A stretch of DNA of 64,000 nt, taken from positions 44,736,922 through 44,800,921 of the forward strand of contig NC_054743.1 in assembly GCF_018143015.1 (NCBI RefSeq), read 5' to 3'. The notes beneath the pieces were generated by a model. That model ran no database searches, was not told where the DNA came from, and was given only the letters and a program-made list of their open reading frames with translations. Every line of letters starts with the position of its first letter. Within the stretch, counting starts at the first letter, position 1. Origin of the DNA: Lytechinus variegatus (lineage: Eukaryota; Echinodermata; Echinoidea; Temnopleuroida; Toxopneustidae). The position numbers were made by a program, and so were the translations under genes. Positions 34,836-49,815 of this stretch are shown one piece after another.

Positions 34836-35273
34836 AAGTGTATCAATCCATCAAACTTCAATTTGTCTTTCCATTATAAGTATCTGTTTATTTTGATTTT
34901 GTCTGTCATTCTATTCATTTAGTTAATAATTTATTTTTAGAAAAAAAAATATCATAAACAACGCGACTGCAAAAGCATGTTCGGATTTCACTCCTGACTG
35001 CCGCTCTCTCTGTACATGAAGTGCCGAGGAACTCTGTGCTCTGATCAGTAACTGTGCAAATTGCATGCGGTGGTGGACTAGCCTGTACTGTGTCGCACGC
35101 TGCATGCAACCAGCGACGTGTGTAGACTCTTCACTAGTCGCTTTTTGGTTTCTTTTCCGGAAAATGCCTTCGCCAGGGTGTAAAAAGGAAACGCGCGCCC
35201 CGAACATGGATTCACAGCAATTTGATGAAGTCCGCCCTCTAGTGTCAATAATATACATATCTATGGTCACCAT

Positions 35274-36589
35274 ATAGGGCTACCATCTGCATGAAGTAGT
35301 TGAGTATTTTGTAGTAATTTATAGGTTGAGGAGAGTCTTTTCGAACTGATTTCTGACATGTCTAGGTTCTTTTCGAATGAAAAATATACAGCTAATGTGG
35401 GGAAAAATCCCGAAAATAGGAAATCATTTCAACTTTACCCGATTTTTTCGTTGGAGTCAGACGAGGAAGAATAAATTTGGTGACGAGCACTTACGAGCGC
35501 GCAAAAGGCCTGATCACGTGATTTGTTCTGATCACGTGATTTGATCCATATCGTGCACTAACATCTTTTTCTGCTACGTCACGTAATAAGCTACTCGCTA
35601 ATCTATTCACCATTCTCGTTTCATTATTTGTTTCATTAAGGTAATTTCACTCTAGAATGATATATCCTTGGTTTCATCGATTGATTGTATTTTAAGAAAA
35701 ATAAAAAAGCTTGTGCGAGAGTAATGTCTTAGTACTTTGAGCTGATCTCGGTGCACTTTTGAACTTTTTGCCGTCCCCGTATCATCCCTCTTCTTTTCAT
35801 TATTTTTGTCTACTATTCTGTTAAAAGGAGAGAAAAGAAAGCATTTTAGCACACCATTCATCTTATGCTCTTTTCAAAAGGGAAACGTCCATGTATTTTA
35901 TGATATCCGCACAACCCGAACAAAACATTGTCAGGGCGGCCACTCAAACAAATTCCTTCCGAAAAGAGCAGGATAGAGATGGTCAACGATCCGAACAAAA
36001 GGAAGATTAGTGCTTATCGAGAGGATGACTTATTGAGCGCTTTTCGTACTTAGCAATACAAAAAGCTTTTATGAATCCTTTTTTTTCTTTTTATTTCGAC
36101 CAACATACCGGAACTAAAACCCACAAACGTTGTCTCATTTACCAACAAGACGTAGGTGCTTATGACATTTTAATTGCATAAAAGCGCTTCCCCTTCGTGA
36201 TGATGCATATAAGAATGAAAGAAGAACCATTTAGGGAAATTATAGAAAAAAATGCTCAGATGTCACGGACAACGAGAGAGAATGAAAGACAGAGATAAAA
36301 GAATTATTAAAAAGACAAGTGCGCTTTGGCTAACATTCCAAGAAGATCAACTTAAACGAATGACAACATGACCTTATTTTTTGGTTATAGATTACAAAAA
36401 AATCCCGCAACGTTTGTTTGTCGCAACTCGGTCCTCAAACCCTTATCAAACTGATGACTTTTTATTATTATGTTTGACCAACCCCATGCAGATAGAAATG
36501 TTCTGACCTGCACTCTCATATTGTTTGTTTGTCTCCTCTCTCCGATTTTCTAGGGTTTTTTTTCGCCAATTTATTTTTCTAACCAGCGA
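35274..36589. other. Intronic, no gene; two TGATCACGTGA palindromes
   Basis: Unique-looking sequence. TGATCACGTGATTTG occurs twice at 35511-35525 and 35529-35543. Nothing else supported. Confidence 0.5.
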
Positions 36590-36890
36590 AGGATGCATGT
36601 TGCCAAGTCTGTCAATAAACTCCATAACTTAATCCTTGGATGACACTGCGATTCCAAGATAATCATTAATATATCTTCGTAGAAAGCAGAGGTTTGGGCC
36701 CTTCGTTATTGGACAAGAACCTGCTTTCGATGTATCCAATGAACAGGCAAGCATAAGAAGTTCCCATCTTAGTACCCATCTTCACGCCCTTCTTCAGTTT
36801 GTAGTATTTACAATTATAGCTGAATGTTGAACGTGTGAGAACGAGGTCAGTCTAGCGCACTATAGTGTCTTCATCGGGTGTGTTAGCTTA
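36590..36890 (-). pseudogene. Penelope-like element fossil, reverse transcriptase core
   Basis: On the minus strand the conserved Penelope phrase KLKKGVKMGTKMGTSYACLF (usual G-V-x-M-G-x-x-M-x-P-x-x-A-N-L-F) is followed by IGYIE and then a block matching the catalytic Y-x-D-D region. The fragment is broken and lacks the rest of the element. It lies downstream of, and is separate from, the piece at 37903-38870. Confidence 0.75.
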
Positions 36891-37013
36891 TTGATGATTC
36901 CGTAGAAAGAAACGAATAGCATTTAGGCCATCTGATAAAGGGATGATGGTATAGAGAGACTTGACTTCTTAGGTGAAAAGAAACTTCTCTCCATGCTCTC
37001 GGAGTGTGATAGT

Positions 37014-37665
37014 CTCAATTCAATTTTATTCATTTCACTTCCATCAAACAAAAACAAGTTGTATACCATATATAAAAAGTATTTGTATCCGTTGCAAAGA
37101 AACAAAAATAATAATACACATGTTGTGAAAAAACACACAATTTGGGCAACATATTGGAGGTTTTAACTAAGTATACTATTTTTCAGTAGAAATTAAATTA
37201 AGATGGAAATGGAGGGACCAACTGAAAAGCAATGCTTGTACAATGTGGGCCCCTCAAAAAAAGAGTCCGGATCATCTCTGACAAGTATCTTACGTAGGTC
37301 GGAAGATAAATAGGAAAGAAGACAGTCTATCCAAATATTCACTGATGAGCTGAGTGGGACAATTTATCGTAGAAACAATCGGACACCCAGGATTTCCCAT
37401 CTATGAATTTAAGGAAGCATATAAAAATGGCAGATTTGGGATTCCTCTGAAGGAGATGCCTGGTTTCCTTGGGTAAATTGTGGCTGTCAATGAGAAATGT
37501 AACAGTTTCCTTCACATCTAGCTGATGGTCATCTGTTGGATCGTGATCTACCTCTTCACAGAAAAAAGTGTCACTGAGTTGCCTAATATATAAATCAAAG
37601 AGCTCTGCGTCGGCGTCATAATGTACAAACAAAAGAGAACTTAATAGAAAGGCATGAGGAGACAT
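37014..37665 (-). pseudogene. LINE 3' end fragment with a 108-codon frame
   Basis: Minus strand. The right-hand part is an open frame (MSPHAFLLSSLLF..., LIDSHNLPKETRHLLQRNPK), followed by a 3' UTR that ends GTTTGATGGAAGTGAAATGA then AAATTGAATTGA at 37014. The same terminal sequence, with more GAATT units, recurs at 59320-59400, marking it as a LINE tail related to the CR1-like type. The protein piece is probably the ORF2 C-terminus but is not conserved enough to be sure. Confidence 0.55.
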
Positions 37666-37902
37666 AATTTTCCAAATTTTCGGTCATAAACCTTCTTCAG
37701 GGATGATTTTAATAAATCCAAAAAAGGTTGCATCATTTGGTGATAAAACCAACGCCTACTTAATACATTGCGCAACAACATAACGCAACAGGTGCATTGT
37801 TAGAAGATATTGTGACGTAATGAGTACAGTCCAGGCAACTATTATGACGTAGAGTAAAAGAATCTATCGATTCATCGTTAAGAAAGAAAAGTTTGCTTGG
37901 TC

Positions 37903-38870
37903 TCAGGCATTGGGAAGGCGCGGAAAGACACATTCATTCCGTGGGGGTGGGGGTGGGGGTGGGGGGGGGGTCCCGAGACTGTAAATCAGCTTCTCTTCTT
38001 TGAGTTTGCGATCCGTCTCACGGTCGCAAGAGACGACAACGCATATCTTTAGATCGTTGATGACATGTCCAGGTTGGCTGTAATGCGTTGCCACTGGAAG
38101 GCCAGGTGTGTTAAGTCGGATCGAACGCAGGTGTTCTGTTCTCTGTCTGCCAGACGTCGTTTAGTCTCTCCGACGTAAAGCTTAGAGCAGCGAGAGCATC
38201 TTATAGCATATTATACGACGTTTCTGGTGGTGCACTTGAAAGGGGCCTTGAAGCGCCAAGTTCTTCTGGGTCCTTGGATGACATCTGCCGTCATGACATA
38301 TGGACAGGTATTGCATCTCGGCCTGCTGCATTGAGATCTACCAGGTGTATATGTGGATTGATTAGTCGGCAATTTGGAACGAACGAGATAGTCACGCAGA
38401 GAACGGTCTTTCCTATATGCCAGAAGAACCAAAGATCTCCTTACAAGCAGAAGATGACAGGAACAGCTTTGCGTTGTTATTGATAAATTTTGTAATGAGT
38501 GCAGACGTGGGATGATAAGTAATCACTAGTGGAACTCGACGACTCTTGTTGTTATCTTCCCAGTCAAAGCTTCGTCCCGCGAGATCAAACTACACCTTTG
38601 AATGCAGTGTTGAATGAGCACCTGAGGGTAGCCTCTCTTTACGAAGAAATCCCCCATCTTGGCAGCCCGTTCTTTAAAACGAGCATTACCACTGCAGATT
38701 CTACGTAGCCTGGTCATCTGGGGGTAAGGGATCGCCTTCTTACAAGCCGCTGGATGGCAGGAGTCATATTTCAAGTAGGAGTAAGAAGAAGCAGGTTTGT
38801 AGAAGACATCAGTAGAAAGACATAAATCTTTGATAGAGATGGAGATGTCGAGGAAGTCCACACTGGTGCT
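37903..38870 (-). pseudogene. Penelope-like element fossil: thumb and GIY-YIG endonuclease
   Basis: Minus strand, in order from 38870: VDFLDISISIKDLCLSTDVF and YLKYDSCHPAACKKAIPY (reverse transcriptase C-terminus), RLRRICS, KRGYPQVLIQ; then LLAYRKDRSLRDYLVRSKLP, RPRCNTCP (CX2-5C motif), LYVGETKRRL of the GIY-YIG endonuclease, and HYSQPGHVINDLKI with its conserved Asn region. These are diagnostic for Penelope-like elements. The copy is broken and 5' truncated at a (TA)n run. Moderate age by visible decay. Confidence 0.88.
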
Positions 38871-38995
38871 ATATATATATATATATATATATATAAACCT
38901 CTCAAAAATTTTGTATCTGTATTTGGCCATTAATTACTTCCTACTCTCAATTGTAAACAATGCATGTCTTATATCATTCGAAAGAAAATTTAATT
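38871..38995. repeat. (TA)n run at the edge of the Penelope-like fragment
   Basis: ATATAT repeat at about 38872-38894, then AT-rich sequence. Confidence 0.8.
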
Positions 38996-39300
38996 TCCTC
39001 TAAAATGATACCGTTTTATGATCATGTCATCACGAAAAGAGCAGGATTCAAATGTGTTGGATGATGTCTGAATTGAAAAGCTGCAAAACGAGCAAAAAGG
39101 GTTTGGAAATCTGAGTTTTGACCATTCCTTTTCCCAACTACCAATTTTACACAATTCATATTTGGTATCATTCAAAAGATAATATAATTCTTTTTAAGAT
39201 GATACCATGCTGGTTATGATCATGCCATCATGAAAAGAGCAGGATTCAATAGTGTTGGATGAGGTCTGAATTGAAAAGCTGCAAAACGAGCAGAAATAGT
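38996..39300. repeat. Two tandem copies of a ~195-bp unit
   Basis: ATGATACC...ATGATCATG(T/C)CATCA(C/T)GAAAAGAGCAGGATTCAA and the following AAAAGCTGCAAAACGAGCA appear at about 39005-39092 and again at 39200-39292. Open frames in both copies are not supported as genes. Confidence 0.75.
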
Positions 39301-42062
<2,762 letters not shown>

Positions 42063-42065
42063 ATA

Positions 42066-42405
42066 GAGGCTGTTCTCACTACGTTCCTGAAAAACTAGTT
42101 TAGTGGAAACTAGTTTAACGCGTAGGGAGAACGATCAAAGCGGTGTTGGGAGCGATCTTCGCACATTTTGTGGGGCTACTCCACACGACAGGTGTAGAAT
42201 GCCTATGCTGCGGTTTCGAATTTCTCGCGAAACGTGTTACCCCACTGAGAGCATTTCCATAGCAACAAGAGCGCTTTCCGTGAAGTGATTTTGAAAACCA
42301 CTTTCGTGTGATCAAGTGAGAACGCTAGCAAAGCGATCTTCCAAAGTGGTTTCCTGAATCGGTTTCCAGTAAACTAGTTTTAGAAAGCGTAATGAGAACG
42401 GCCTC
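42066..42405. mobile_element. MITE with ~45-bp terminal inverted repeats
   Basis: The left end GAGGCTGTTCTCACTACG and, in reverse complement, the right end GAGGCCGTTCTCATTACG continue inward with AAAACTAGTTTA(G/C)TGGAAAC. Flanked by ATA on both sides (42063-42065, 42406-42408). 340 bp, no ORF; superfamily not assigned. Confidence 0.85.
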
Positions 42406-42859
42406 ATATACTGTGTTAATCATTCAATTATGAATTGAATTGAATTGAATTTATTACAGAACGTCACCGGCAATTGCCAACATTTTGTTCAAAACAAGAA
42501 AATATATACATAAACAGATAAACAAAGACAAAATAGTATTTTTTGTCAAACAAAACAAAATCAAAACAAAATATAACAAAACAACTTATATATAAAAATA
42601 TATACTATAAGCATAGGCATTATTCGGGTACTCATTTTAACAATGAGTAAAAAAGAAAAAAAAAGCTGATGTCCAAGAGAGGACAAGGAAAACACAAGGA
42701 AAGTGGGAGAGGAAAGGGAAATAAAGAGGAAAGAAGTTCGAAAATAGAGAGGACGGGAGAGAGGAAGAGTGAGAAGAATGGCATCACATGTAAACTTATT
42801 GTGTAAGAATATTGCGAGTGTATAAATTCAAAGTGTTTGCCGGTTGATATTTTTAGTAC

Positions 42860-45800
42860 TCAGAATTCCCCCCTAATATTAATTATGTTTTGGACAAAAG
42901 AACAAAATAATTTAATCAATGCATCAGTTTCCAATTTCATGATGTAAATAAATTTTTCCTGGTACTCCATTTCAGAAAACCTAGTATTAAGGGTACTTAT
43001 CTTTTCAAAAAAAACCTTTGCGAAAATCATTATATTTGTTACATTTCATTACAATGTGAAACTCATCCCCCACCAAATTCAAATTACAATCCTCACAAAA
43101 TCTCAGGTTAGATGGTATCTTCTCCGGTCTTTTGTACCTCCCTGTTTCTATTGGTAGATTATGAGCGCTCAGTCGGAGCTTGGTTATATTTTTTCTCAAA
43201 TTGACATTGTGTATTGAACATAAATACTTTTCTTGCCTTATATTGAGTTTGAATTGCCTAACTGAAAATTCTTAGTTTATTTCCTTCCCTACTGTCCCTG
43301 TCGTTAAATAAATCTAATTTAAACTGTTCATCAAATCTCCGTTCCAAGGATGTTTTGCATATTGTAATAAATTCTTTTTGGGAAATTGGTATATTTTCTG
43401 GATCGAGTATGGGGGTGTCATTTTTCCGACAAATATCTAATATGTTAAAAATATCCTGAATTGTCTTAAGCCAGCAATTGTTTCCGTTATTCAATAGACT
43501 TACGTTTTCTACAAAAGCTTTGTAAACCAAACTATCTTCGTCCATATTACGTATTCGAATCCAATATTTAAGTATATTTATTGCAATTTGGATGACTTTT
43601 GGATATCTACCAATTTCAGCTGTCGCTGCTAAGTTACTGCATTTGCGGTTTACCCCAAGAATATATTTACAAAATTGAATGTGTACCTTTTCAGATTCAT
43701 GTTTAAAATATAGCCCTGTTTTCCCATCAATTAATTGTAGATTTTTTTCCATGTCTATAACATTTGTACCCCATATTTCAGATCCATAAAGTAATATCGG
43801 CTGTATCGTTGCATCGAAAAGATGCAACAAGGTTTTAATGCTAGGAGTATAGGAACCAAAAGATTTGTACAATTTGAACAATGCTCTTCTCGCTTTATCA
43901 GCTAAATCCCTTGCGGCCACTTTAAGTGATCCATTATTTGCGAAAACAATACCAAGATATTTCATTTCCTTAACAGTGCATAGTGTTTCTCCATTAATTT
44001 CAAATGAAACCTGTTCGTTTGATCTCCCTGATTTTGAGCACACCATAACCTTAGTCTTAGATACATTTATGTTTAGCATCCAGGATTTACAGTATGTGGT
44101 GAATTTATCTAAACAGTGTTGCATACCTTTAGGGGATTTCGACACAATAACGAGATCATCAGCATACATTATACAATTTAGTTCTTTATCAAAAAGTGTT
44201 ACTGGATCGCTTACTGATGTATCAAATATATTAGTTATGTCATTAAGAAATAAATTAAATAAAGTTGGACTAATTACGCAACCCTGTTTTACTCCAACAT
44301 TAGTATAAAAACATGGGGTAACACCTTCGTCTAATTTGATCGATACTTTACATTTTGAATACATGTCACGGATGACTCTTAAGAAATTGCCACCAATACC
44401 ATGTTCTAGTAGTTTGTACCAGAGGCCATCTCTCCAAACGTTGTCAAAAGCCTTTCTTAAGTCTACAAAGCATACATATAATTTATTATAGTTATCATCT
44501 ATTTTACATCTTATATATTTATCAAGAATAGTTTTTAGAACGAACATGTGGTCTGACGTTCTATAACCTGATCTAAAAGCAATTTGATTGGCTGTATTGA
44601 ATTTATATTCTTCTAGAAATGATACCAAGCGACGGTTTAGAACTGAGCAAAAAACCTTTCCAAGACAACTTGAGAGGGATATTCCTCGATAATTTGAGGG
44701 ATCGCAAACTGAGCCACTTTTGTAAAGAGGCTTTAAGAGGCTTCCTGACCAATTTTCGGGAAAATGACCACTGATAAGGATTAAATTAAATACCTTTGAC
44801 AAAACTGGTGACAACACAAATTTTCCAGCTTTCAACATTTCGTTCAAAATAGCATCATTTCCTGGGGCTTTCTTTCTCTTCAAAGTTTGAATACACTCTA
44901 ACACTTCATTGGGAGTGATCTTAAAATCAAGAGATGAAAACGTGTCATGCAGTTTTGGGTTATTTACATGATTCTTAATTTCATTTTGATCTTTCGAAAG
45001 TAGGGGTTTGTGATTCATGAGTTCTTTAAAATACTCGAACCATCGCTTTGGTTGTATGTTATTAACTGGACTTTTTCTATCAGTGTGCAGTTTTTCTAGG
45101 TCGTTAATCAGGTCCCAATAAAGTTTAGGGTTCTCACTTTGGAGATTGTCTAGTTTGTCAATTATATGATTTCTCTTATTACGTACAATTTCTTTTAACC
45201 TTCTTTTCAACCTTTTCTTCATGGTGTAATATTGCTGCCTGAGGCCTCTATCAAATGGATTTTTACACACTTGTTTACACAATAGTTTTACGCGACGCCG
45301 AAGAGCAAGGCATTCACCAGCTTTAAATATTTTCTTTTTGTTCTTTTTCTTTATGTTTTTTACCCGAGGTATTTTGACTTTTATTTTCGCTTTATCTGCG
45401 ATAGTTAAGATACAGTTTGTTACATCATTGACTGCGTTTTCAATATCAATGTCATTTGTACAATATACATTTTCCTCTATTTCTTTTATAATGGTCAATA
45501 TCTCAGGTGTTTGTAGCGTTTTAGCAAAGGCTGCATGACTTATATGCGGTTCCCATATATAAGCTTTAGGATGGGGGTTCAAAGCTTGTTTTTCTATTTC
45601 ACACGGTCTTTGACGTTCAAGTGTGGATGACATTAAAGATAAGACAATTGGGCAATGATCAGAAAATATATTGAGATCATCAACATAGAAGTATGATATA
45701 TCATCCAAAGCACCATTTTCAACAAGAGCATAATCTAATACACTGGGAATTCTGGCATTCGCCTCATAGCAAGTAAATTTCCCAGTCAAATCTCCAAGTT

Positions 45801-46490
45801 TACGTCCATTTACTATTCTTAGATCACATGCTTTACAAAGTTCAATCACATTTTTGCCTCTTTTGTTCACGAGCCTTGTGTCTTGATTTACCCTAGTATG
45901 ACCTCTGAACAATCTAGCGTGAAAGGCACTGGTAATACCCTACCATCACGTTCTGAATCGTATTCAATGCTGTCAGGTAAGGTATTAGTATGAGCATTTA
46001 GATCACCCATTATCATACATTTACCTCGGTTCTTATAAGTTGCGATATCTTTCATGATTGCATCGATTAAATCTACTTTTGACGAAAAGGTGGAGTTTTC
46101 TGGGCTTAAGTAAACAAAACAGATATACTGCTCCTCAAATGAGTCGTGGATACTATTACCTATCTTTATCCAACAAAATTCGCTTGAGGTATTATTGATA
46201 ATTGCAACCTGGTGCTTAATAGATTCTTTGATGTACAGGGCCAAACCCCCTGAGTCAGCTTTAGCATTTTTATGTTTCTTCCTGCATATTACTTTATTGA
46301 CATATCCTTGTAAAGACATATTTTCCTTCGGCCCTATTTTTATTTCTGCCAGACAAACAATATCATATGAATTAAAAACGTTGACAAAATCCTCTTCTTC
46401 CAATTTTGAGGAAGATTTAACCCCGTCCCATCTCTTATGTATCCCATTTACATTCCAATAACAAATTTGAATATTTTTTCTTTCAGTCAT
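42860..46490 (-). pseudogene. LINE copy B ORF2, disrupted
   Basis: Same endonuclease and reverse transcriptase as copy A, including the YADD motif, but with a 1-base net loss near 45900 within the endonuclease, an extra 4 bases near 43262 and one extra base in an A run near 43012. Between these breaks the frames are open for 200 and 884 codons. Substitutions relative to copy A are few (for example FPENWSGSL against FPNNWSVSL), indicating recent insertion and recent loss. Confidence 0.93.
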
Positions 46491-46539
46491 AAGGTGTATT
46501 CACGTTTCTCGGTCCTCAGATAGACCTTAAACAAGAAGT

Positions 46540-48313
46540 CTATCGTTTATTTGAAGAGCTCCTTTCAATTGCCCACCGGAGATTTCCTGCTAAAACTCTA
46601 GTTCCATTCTTGCTAAGGTGATAACGATCATCACTATACAGATTAGTGTTAATTGTTCCACGGTAGAGCAGGTTTCTGTGATGAACAGTTTTAACTCTTC
46701 TGTCATATAATGCATCAGCCATCAGCATACTATTGGCCATGTCCACACGCTGCTGATACAATTGGTTATCATCTCGGGGCGTGCCGAGAGATATAACTAT
46801 CTTAATTGATTTGAAGGACACTTTGATCAGACCAATGAGATTGTTCATTTTACAAGCACAATCTAGTGCACTAGACCGTTTAACGTCATTCGTTAATTCG
46901 TGGATTATCACGGTTTCTGCATCGCTAAGAGTTTGCTTTGCCTCACTAGATTTCAACCAAGACTCAACATCATCCATTGTGTATTTAATTACTTTATGTA
47001 ACTTAACATTTTGGGAAAACTTATCAGGATCAATCCCACTTATCTGTGAATTTCCAACTATTACAACTTTTCTCATTTTCTTTTCGGTTTTGTCATTTAT
47101 TTGCCCTCTGCTTCCATCATACATGTTATGTTTATCTCTACTCATATCACACTCGTGATCGTTTCTTTCCTCATGTATTGCGTTCATCCCCTCCGTTGTT
47201 CGCTCATTTTCTTCATTTCGTGCATTCCTCTGTGGTGATATCTCTCGAGCATGTCGAGGTTGACCATTCCTCGGTCGGTCAGCGTCACGATATGGGGCAG
47301 CAACGTCGCTGTATCGGCTGCATCTTTTTTGTTCTAATCCTCCTCCTGTAGAGCTTCTTTCTTCTTCTCGTCTATCACAAGTGAATCTCTTACGTTCTCT
47401 CCATTGTCCCTCTCCTCTGTCATGTCTGTGATAATTTCCTCTATATTCACTCCATTTTCTATCATCTCTTCCTTCTTTCCTTCCTCTAGTATGAGTGTAT
47501 TTTTTTTGTTCCCTCCATTCACCATCACTTTCACTGGCTTGCCATTGTCGTTTGATATTGATCTTTTCTTCATTTACTTTGTCGATTTCTTTCTTCGCCA
47601 TCTTGAGTTGTTTAACTGTTTGATCCAACTCACTTTGGAGCTTGTTTGATTTCTTTTCCTCATTTTCATTGTATCTTTTATGCATATTCAGTTCTTGTTC
47701 TTTGCTTTTGACGACTAGTCTTTGTTCTTTGAGCAATAGCTCATATTCGTTCACACGAATATTAATCTCTGATTTCAGTTGCTTAATACATTCATTCAGA
47801 GAGATTATTTCATCCCGCTGTTTGTCCATCGTTGTTTTAAGTTCATTTTCATCAGCACAGGTACATCTACCTTCATTTTGTGTTTGGAATTTGATATCTC
47901 TAATACACTTGATTACTTCCTTTTCCATATTTTCTATGGCTCCTTTTGTTGATTGATATCGTTTACATCCTGTTCATGTTTCTCATTGTTCCGTTTAGGT
48001 TCATTTTGCTCACATAATTCGCGGATAATATCTGCATCAGCAATTTCACATTCATCACAAATATATTTGGCACCATTCACACGCCTAATATAGGTAAGCA
48101 TGTGAGCGGGCATCCCCGTGCAAGCAAAGTGGAAATAAGCTTTGCACTTCTTGGTACTGCATCTGGTCATAGTTTTTTTGTATCACCTGGCGATTTACAC
48201 TTTTTGCAGTAATACTGACTATTTCTGTCTCCATCTTGAGACAGTAATTCAGATTGTGTGTCAGGTGGAGTCTGAAACGGACCATCATTAGTTTCGTCAT
48301 CATCAGGATTCAT
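46540..48313 (-). pseudogene. LINE copy B ORF1, disrupted
   Basis: Begins at the equivalent ATG (48313) and carries the same PHD, coiled-coil and esterase parts. Two breaks relative to copy A: two extra bases in an A run near 48178 and one missing base near 47943. There is also an in-frame two-codon gain in the Arg-rich region (YHRHDRGEGQW against YHRGEGQW). The esterase motifs GNSQ, HELTND and DDRYHLS are unchanged. Confidence 0.92.
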
Positions 48314-48483
48314 CTTGCTTATTAGCGTGTATTGCAAGTACCTGGGTTAACGCGGTCCGCTTCGGTGATTCGGAATAGCAGCGTTGAAAGGTTCAATGCC
48401 GGTCTGATGCGGCGTACAGGCCTATAGGCCTACGAAGTATATAGTAGTACGTAGTATATATGCGTAGGTATGTCCCGTATACT

Positions 48484-48607
48484 CACAGTGTTTATTAGCC
48501 AAATGAGAGTTCAAAATCTCCTCCTTGAGTCTTTCATGATGTTGAGGTGTCATTCCACTAGCCTTCCCAAGGGCACATACTCTCTTAACAAACACTAGAT
48601 TTTCCAA
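48484..48607 (-). other. Conserved short leader frame in LINE copy B
   Basis: Counterpart of 7223-7346: same peptide with one extra in-frame Glu codon, same flanking splice-like signals. Confidence 0.35.
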
Positions 48608-48689
48608 GATTTCCTAAGAAAACATTATATCCAGACATGTTCCAGGACACGTACCGTCACCGTCACGTACCGTCACGTACTCATGTACG

Positions 48690-49542
48690 TATTGTTTGAA
48701 AATATGGATAGTGATTTCAATAAAGGAACCCTGTGGAAGGGTTAAAAAAAATGATTACAATGACTACAAAAAGAGCTTCGTCTGTTCAAATATAATTCTA
48801 ACAAATCAGCAAGCGCTTGGCACTCGCATTACATGGCTATATTGAGATATGTACACACCTATTTGGTAGTCCTTAAGATATTCCTGTTTGGGGTCAAAAC
48901 AAAAATTTCAGCTCGTCTTCGGTGCTCGCATCATTTGGTTAATGAAATACGTATAGTTTCGTGAATGCCTACAAACAGGCCTTAAAATGACCCTCTAGAG
49001 GTCTGAATTTCCAAAATTTTTAGCAAGCGCTTCGCGCTCGCAATGTTGGAGTAGTGAGATTTATTATTCATTTTTATTCATGATTACAATGACTACAAGT
49101 GCTTTATGTATTTACATGTAATTCCATCTAAATCAGCAAGCGCTTGGCACTCGAATTAGATGAGTTTGGTGAGATACGTATACTTTTATTGGAATATAGT
49201 CTTTAAAATATCCATATTCAGGATGAATATATATTCAAAAAATTCAGCTCGCGCTTCGCGCTTGCATTGTTTAGCGAGACGGGTACGTATCATGATTACA
49301 AACATTTGATTATAATTTCCCTTTTTAGGTGTTAATTTCAAAGAAATTCGGGTCGTGTTTCGCGCTCGCATTATTTGATCAGTGAGAGAGATATATATAC
49401 ATGTATATATGTTTAATGGCATTGTCCTTCAAATGTCTCTATTAGGTAAGTAGATCTGGCAATTGAGCGCGCTTCGAGCGCTTACTAAGTTACTCAAAAT
49501 TTTTGCTGGTGCCCCCCTTCCGTGACCCACGTTACGCCACTG
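48690..49542 (-). mobile_element. hAT-like transposon 3, truncated
   Basis: The reverse complement starts CAGTGGCGTAACGTGGGTCA at 49542 and follows the module order of transposons 1 and 2, with CGCGAAGCGCGAGC-type cores about every 110 bp. It stops at the 5' end of LINE copy B and has no second terminus, so half of it is missing. Confidence 0.8.
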
Positions 49543-49635
49543 CACACAAATGAAACGGAATGATCAAATTGAAATGATTTGATTGGCCGACTACTATCAT
49601 GCTATCTTTTCTTTTATACATTGTACATACTGTAG

Positions 49636-49815
49636 GACTGCCTGGAAATTACCAAGCCATGTAGACGGACTGCTTCAGAGGACCTTGCTGAAATCATTTG
49701 CTCCTCATCCACTCTGAGATCAGTAAGGATAAAAATAACTGTATACCTAGCAAAGGATGTGCATATGCATGATGTGTTCTACGCGGTGCTTGCTCGTAAC
49801 TCCACTAATTCCAAG
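49636..49815 (+). CDS. NLR gene, LRR-like exon
   Basis: An exact 180-nt exon: acceptor ACATACTGTAG before 49636, donor TCCAAG|GTACGT after 49815, phase 0 to 0, open throughout. The 60 residues (DCLEITKPCRRTASEDLAEI, ICSSSTLRSVRIKI..., HDVFYAVLARNSTNSK) resemble the repeated C-terminal ligand-sensing units of sea urchin NLRs, where a leucine-rich repeat is encoded per small symmetrical exon. The phase fits the end of the NACHT exon directly. It is about 24 kb downstream; other exons could lie between but I found none. More such exons are expected beyond, but I see none before 64 kb. Confidence 0.65.

Larger units (their letters stand above)
32092..35273. mobile_element. Composite inverted-repeat element with nested insertions
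   Basis: The outer ends pair: GATGTATATTATTGACACTA (about 32110) is the reverse complement of sequence at about 35241-35262. A second pair, CACCCTGGCGAAGGCATTTT at about 33879 and its reverse complement at about 35163-35182, continues through GCGACTAGT. A third, GCCGCCATCTTAAAGAGG (32191), pairs with 33834-33851. Inside sit a separate TIR element (32409-32976), an ACACC/GGTGT-rich element (about 33040-33680) and a long CTAT-type microsatellite. Noncoding. Confidence 0.65.
42431..48680 (-). mobile_element. CR1-like LINE copy B, full length but frameshifted
   Basis: Reverse-orientation copy of the LINE at 7168, nearly identical over its full length, from the ACGTGACGGT-repeat leader (48680) to the (TTCAA)n tail (42431-42452). 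It lies antisense in the NLR intron. At least five small indels disrupt the ORFs. The 5' end abuts a hAT-like fragment truncated at that point, so the LINE probably landed in or at the edge of that transposon. Confidence 0.95.

Noticed and set aside
34042-34837. Long overlapping frames rich in Leu, Ser and Tyr
   Set aside because: Translations of a CTAT/CTCT microsatellite.
42103-42315. Frames on both strands within the MITE
   Set aside because: They lie entirely inside a 340-bp TIR element.
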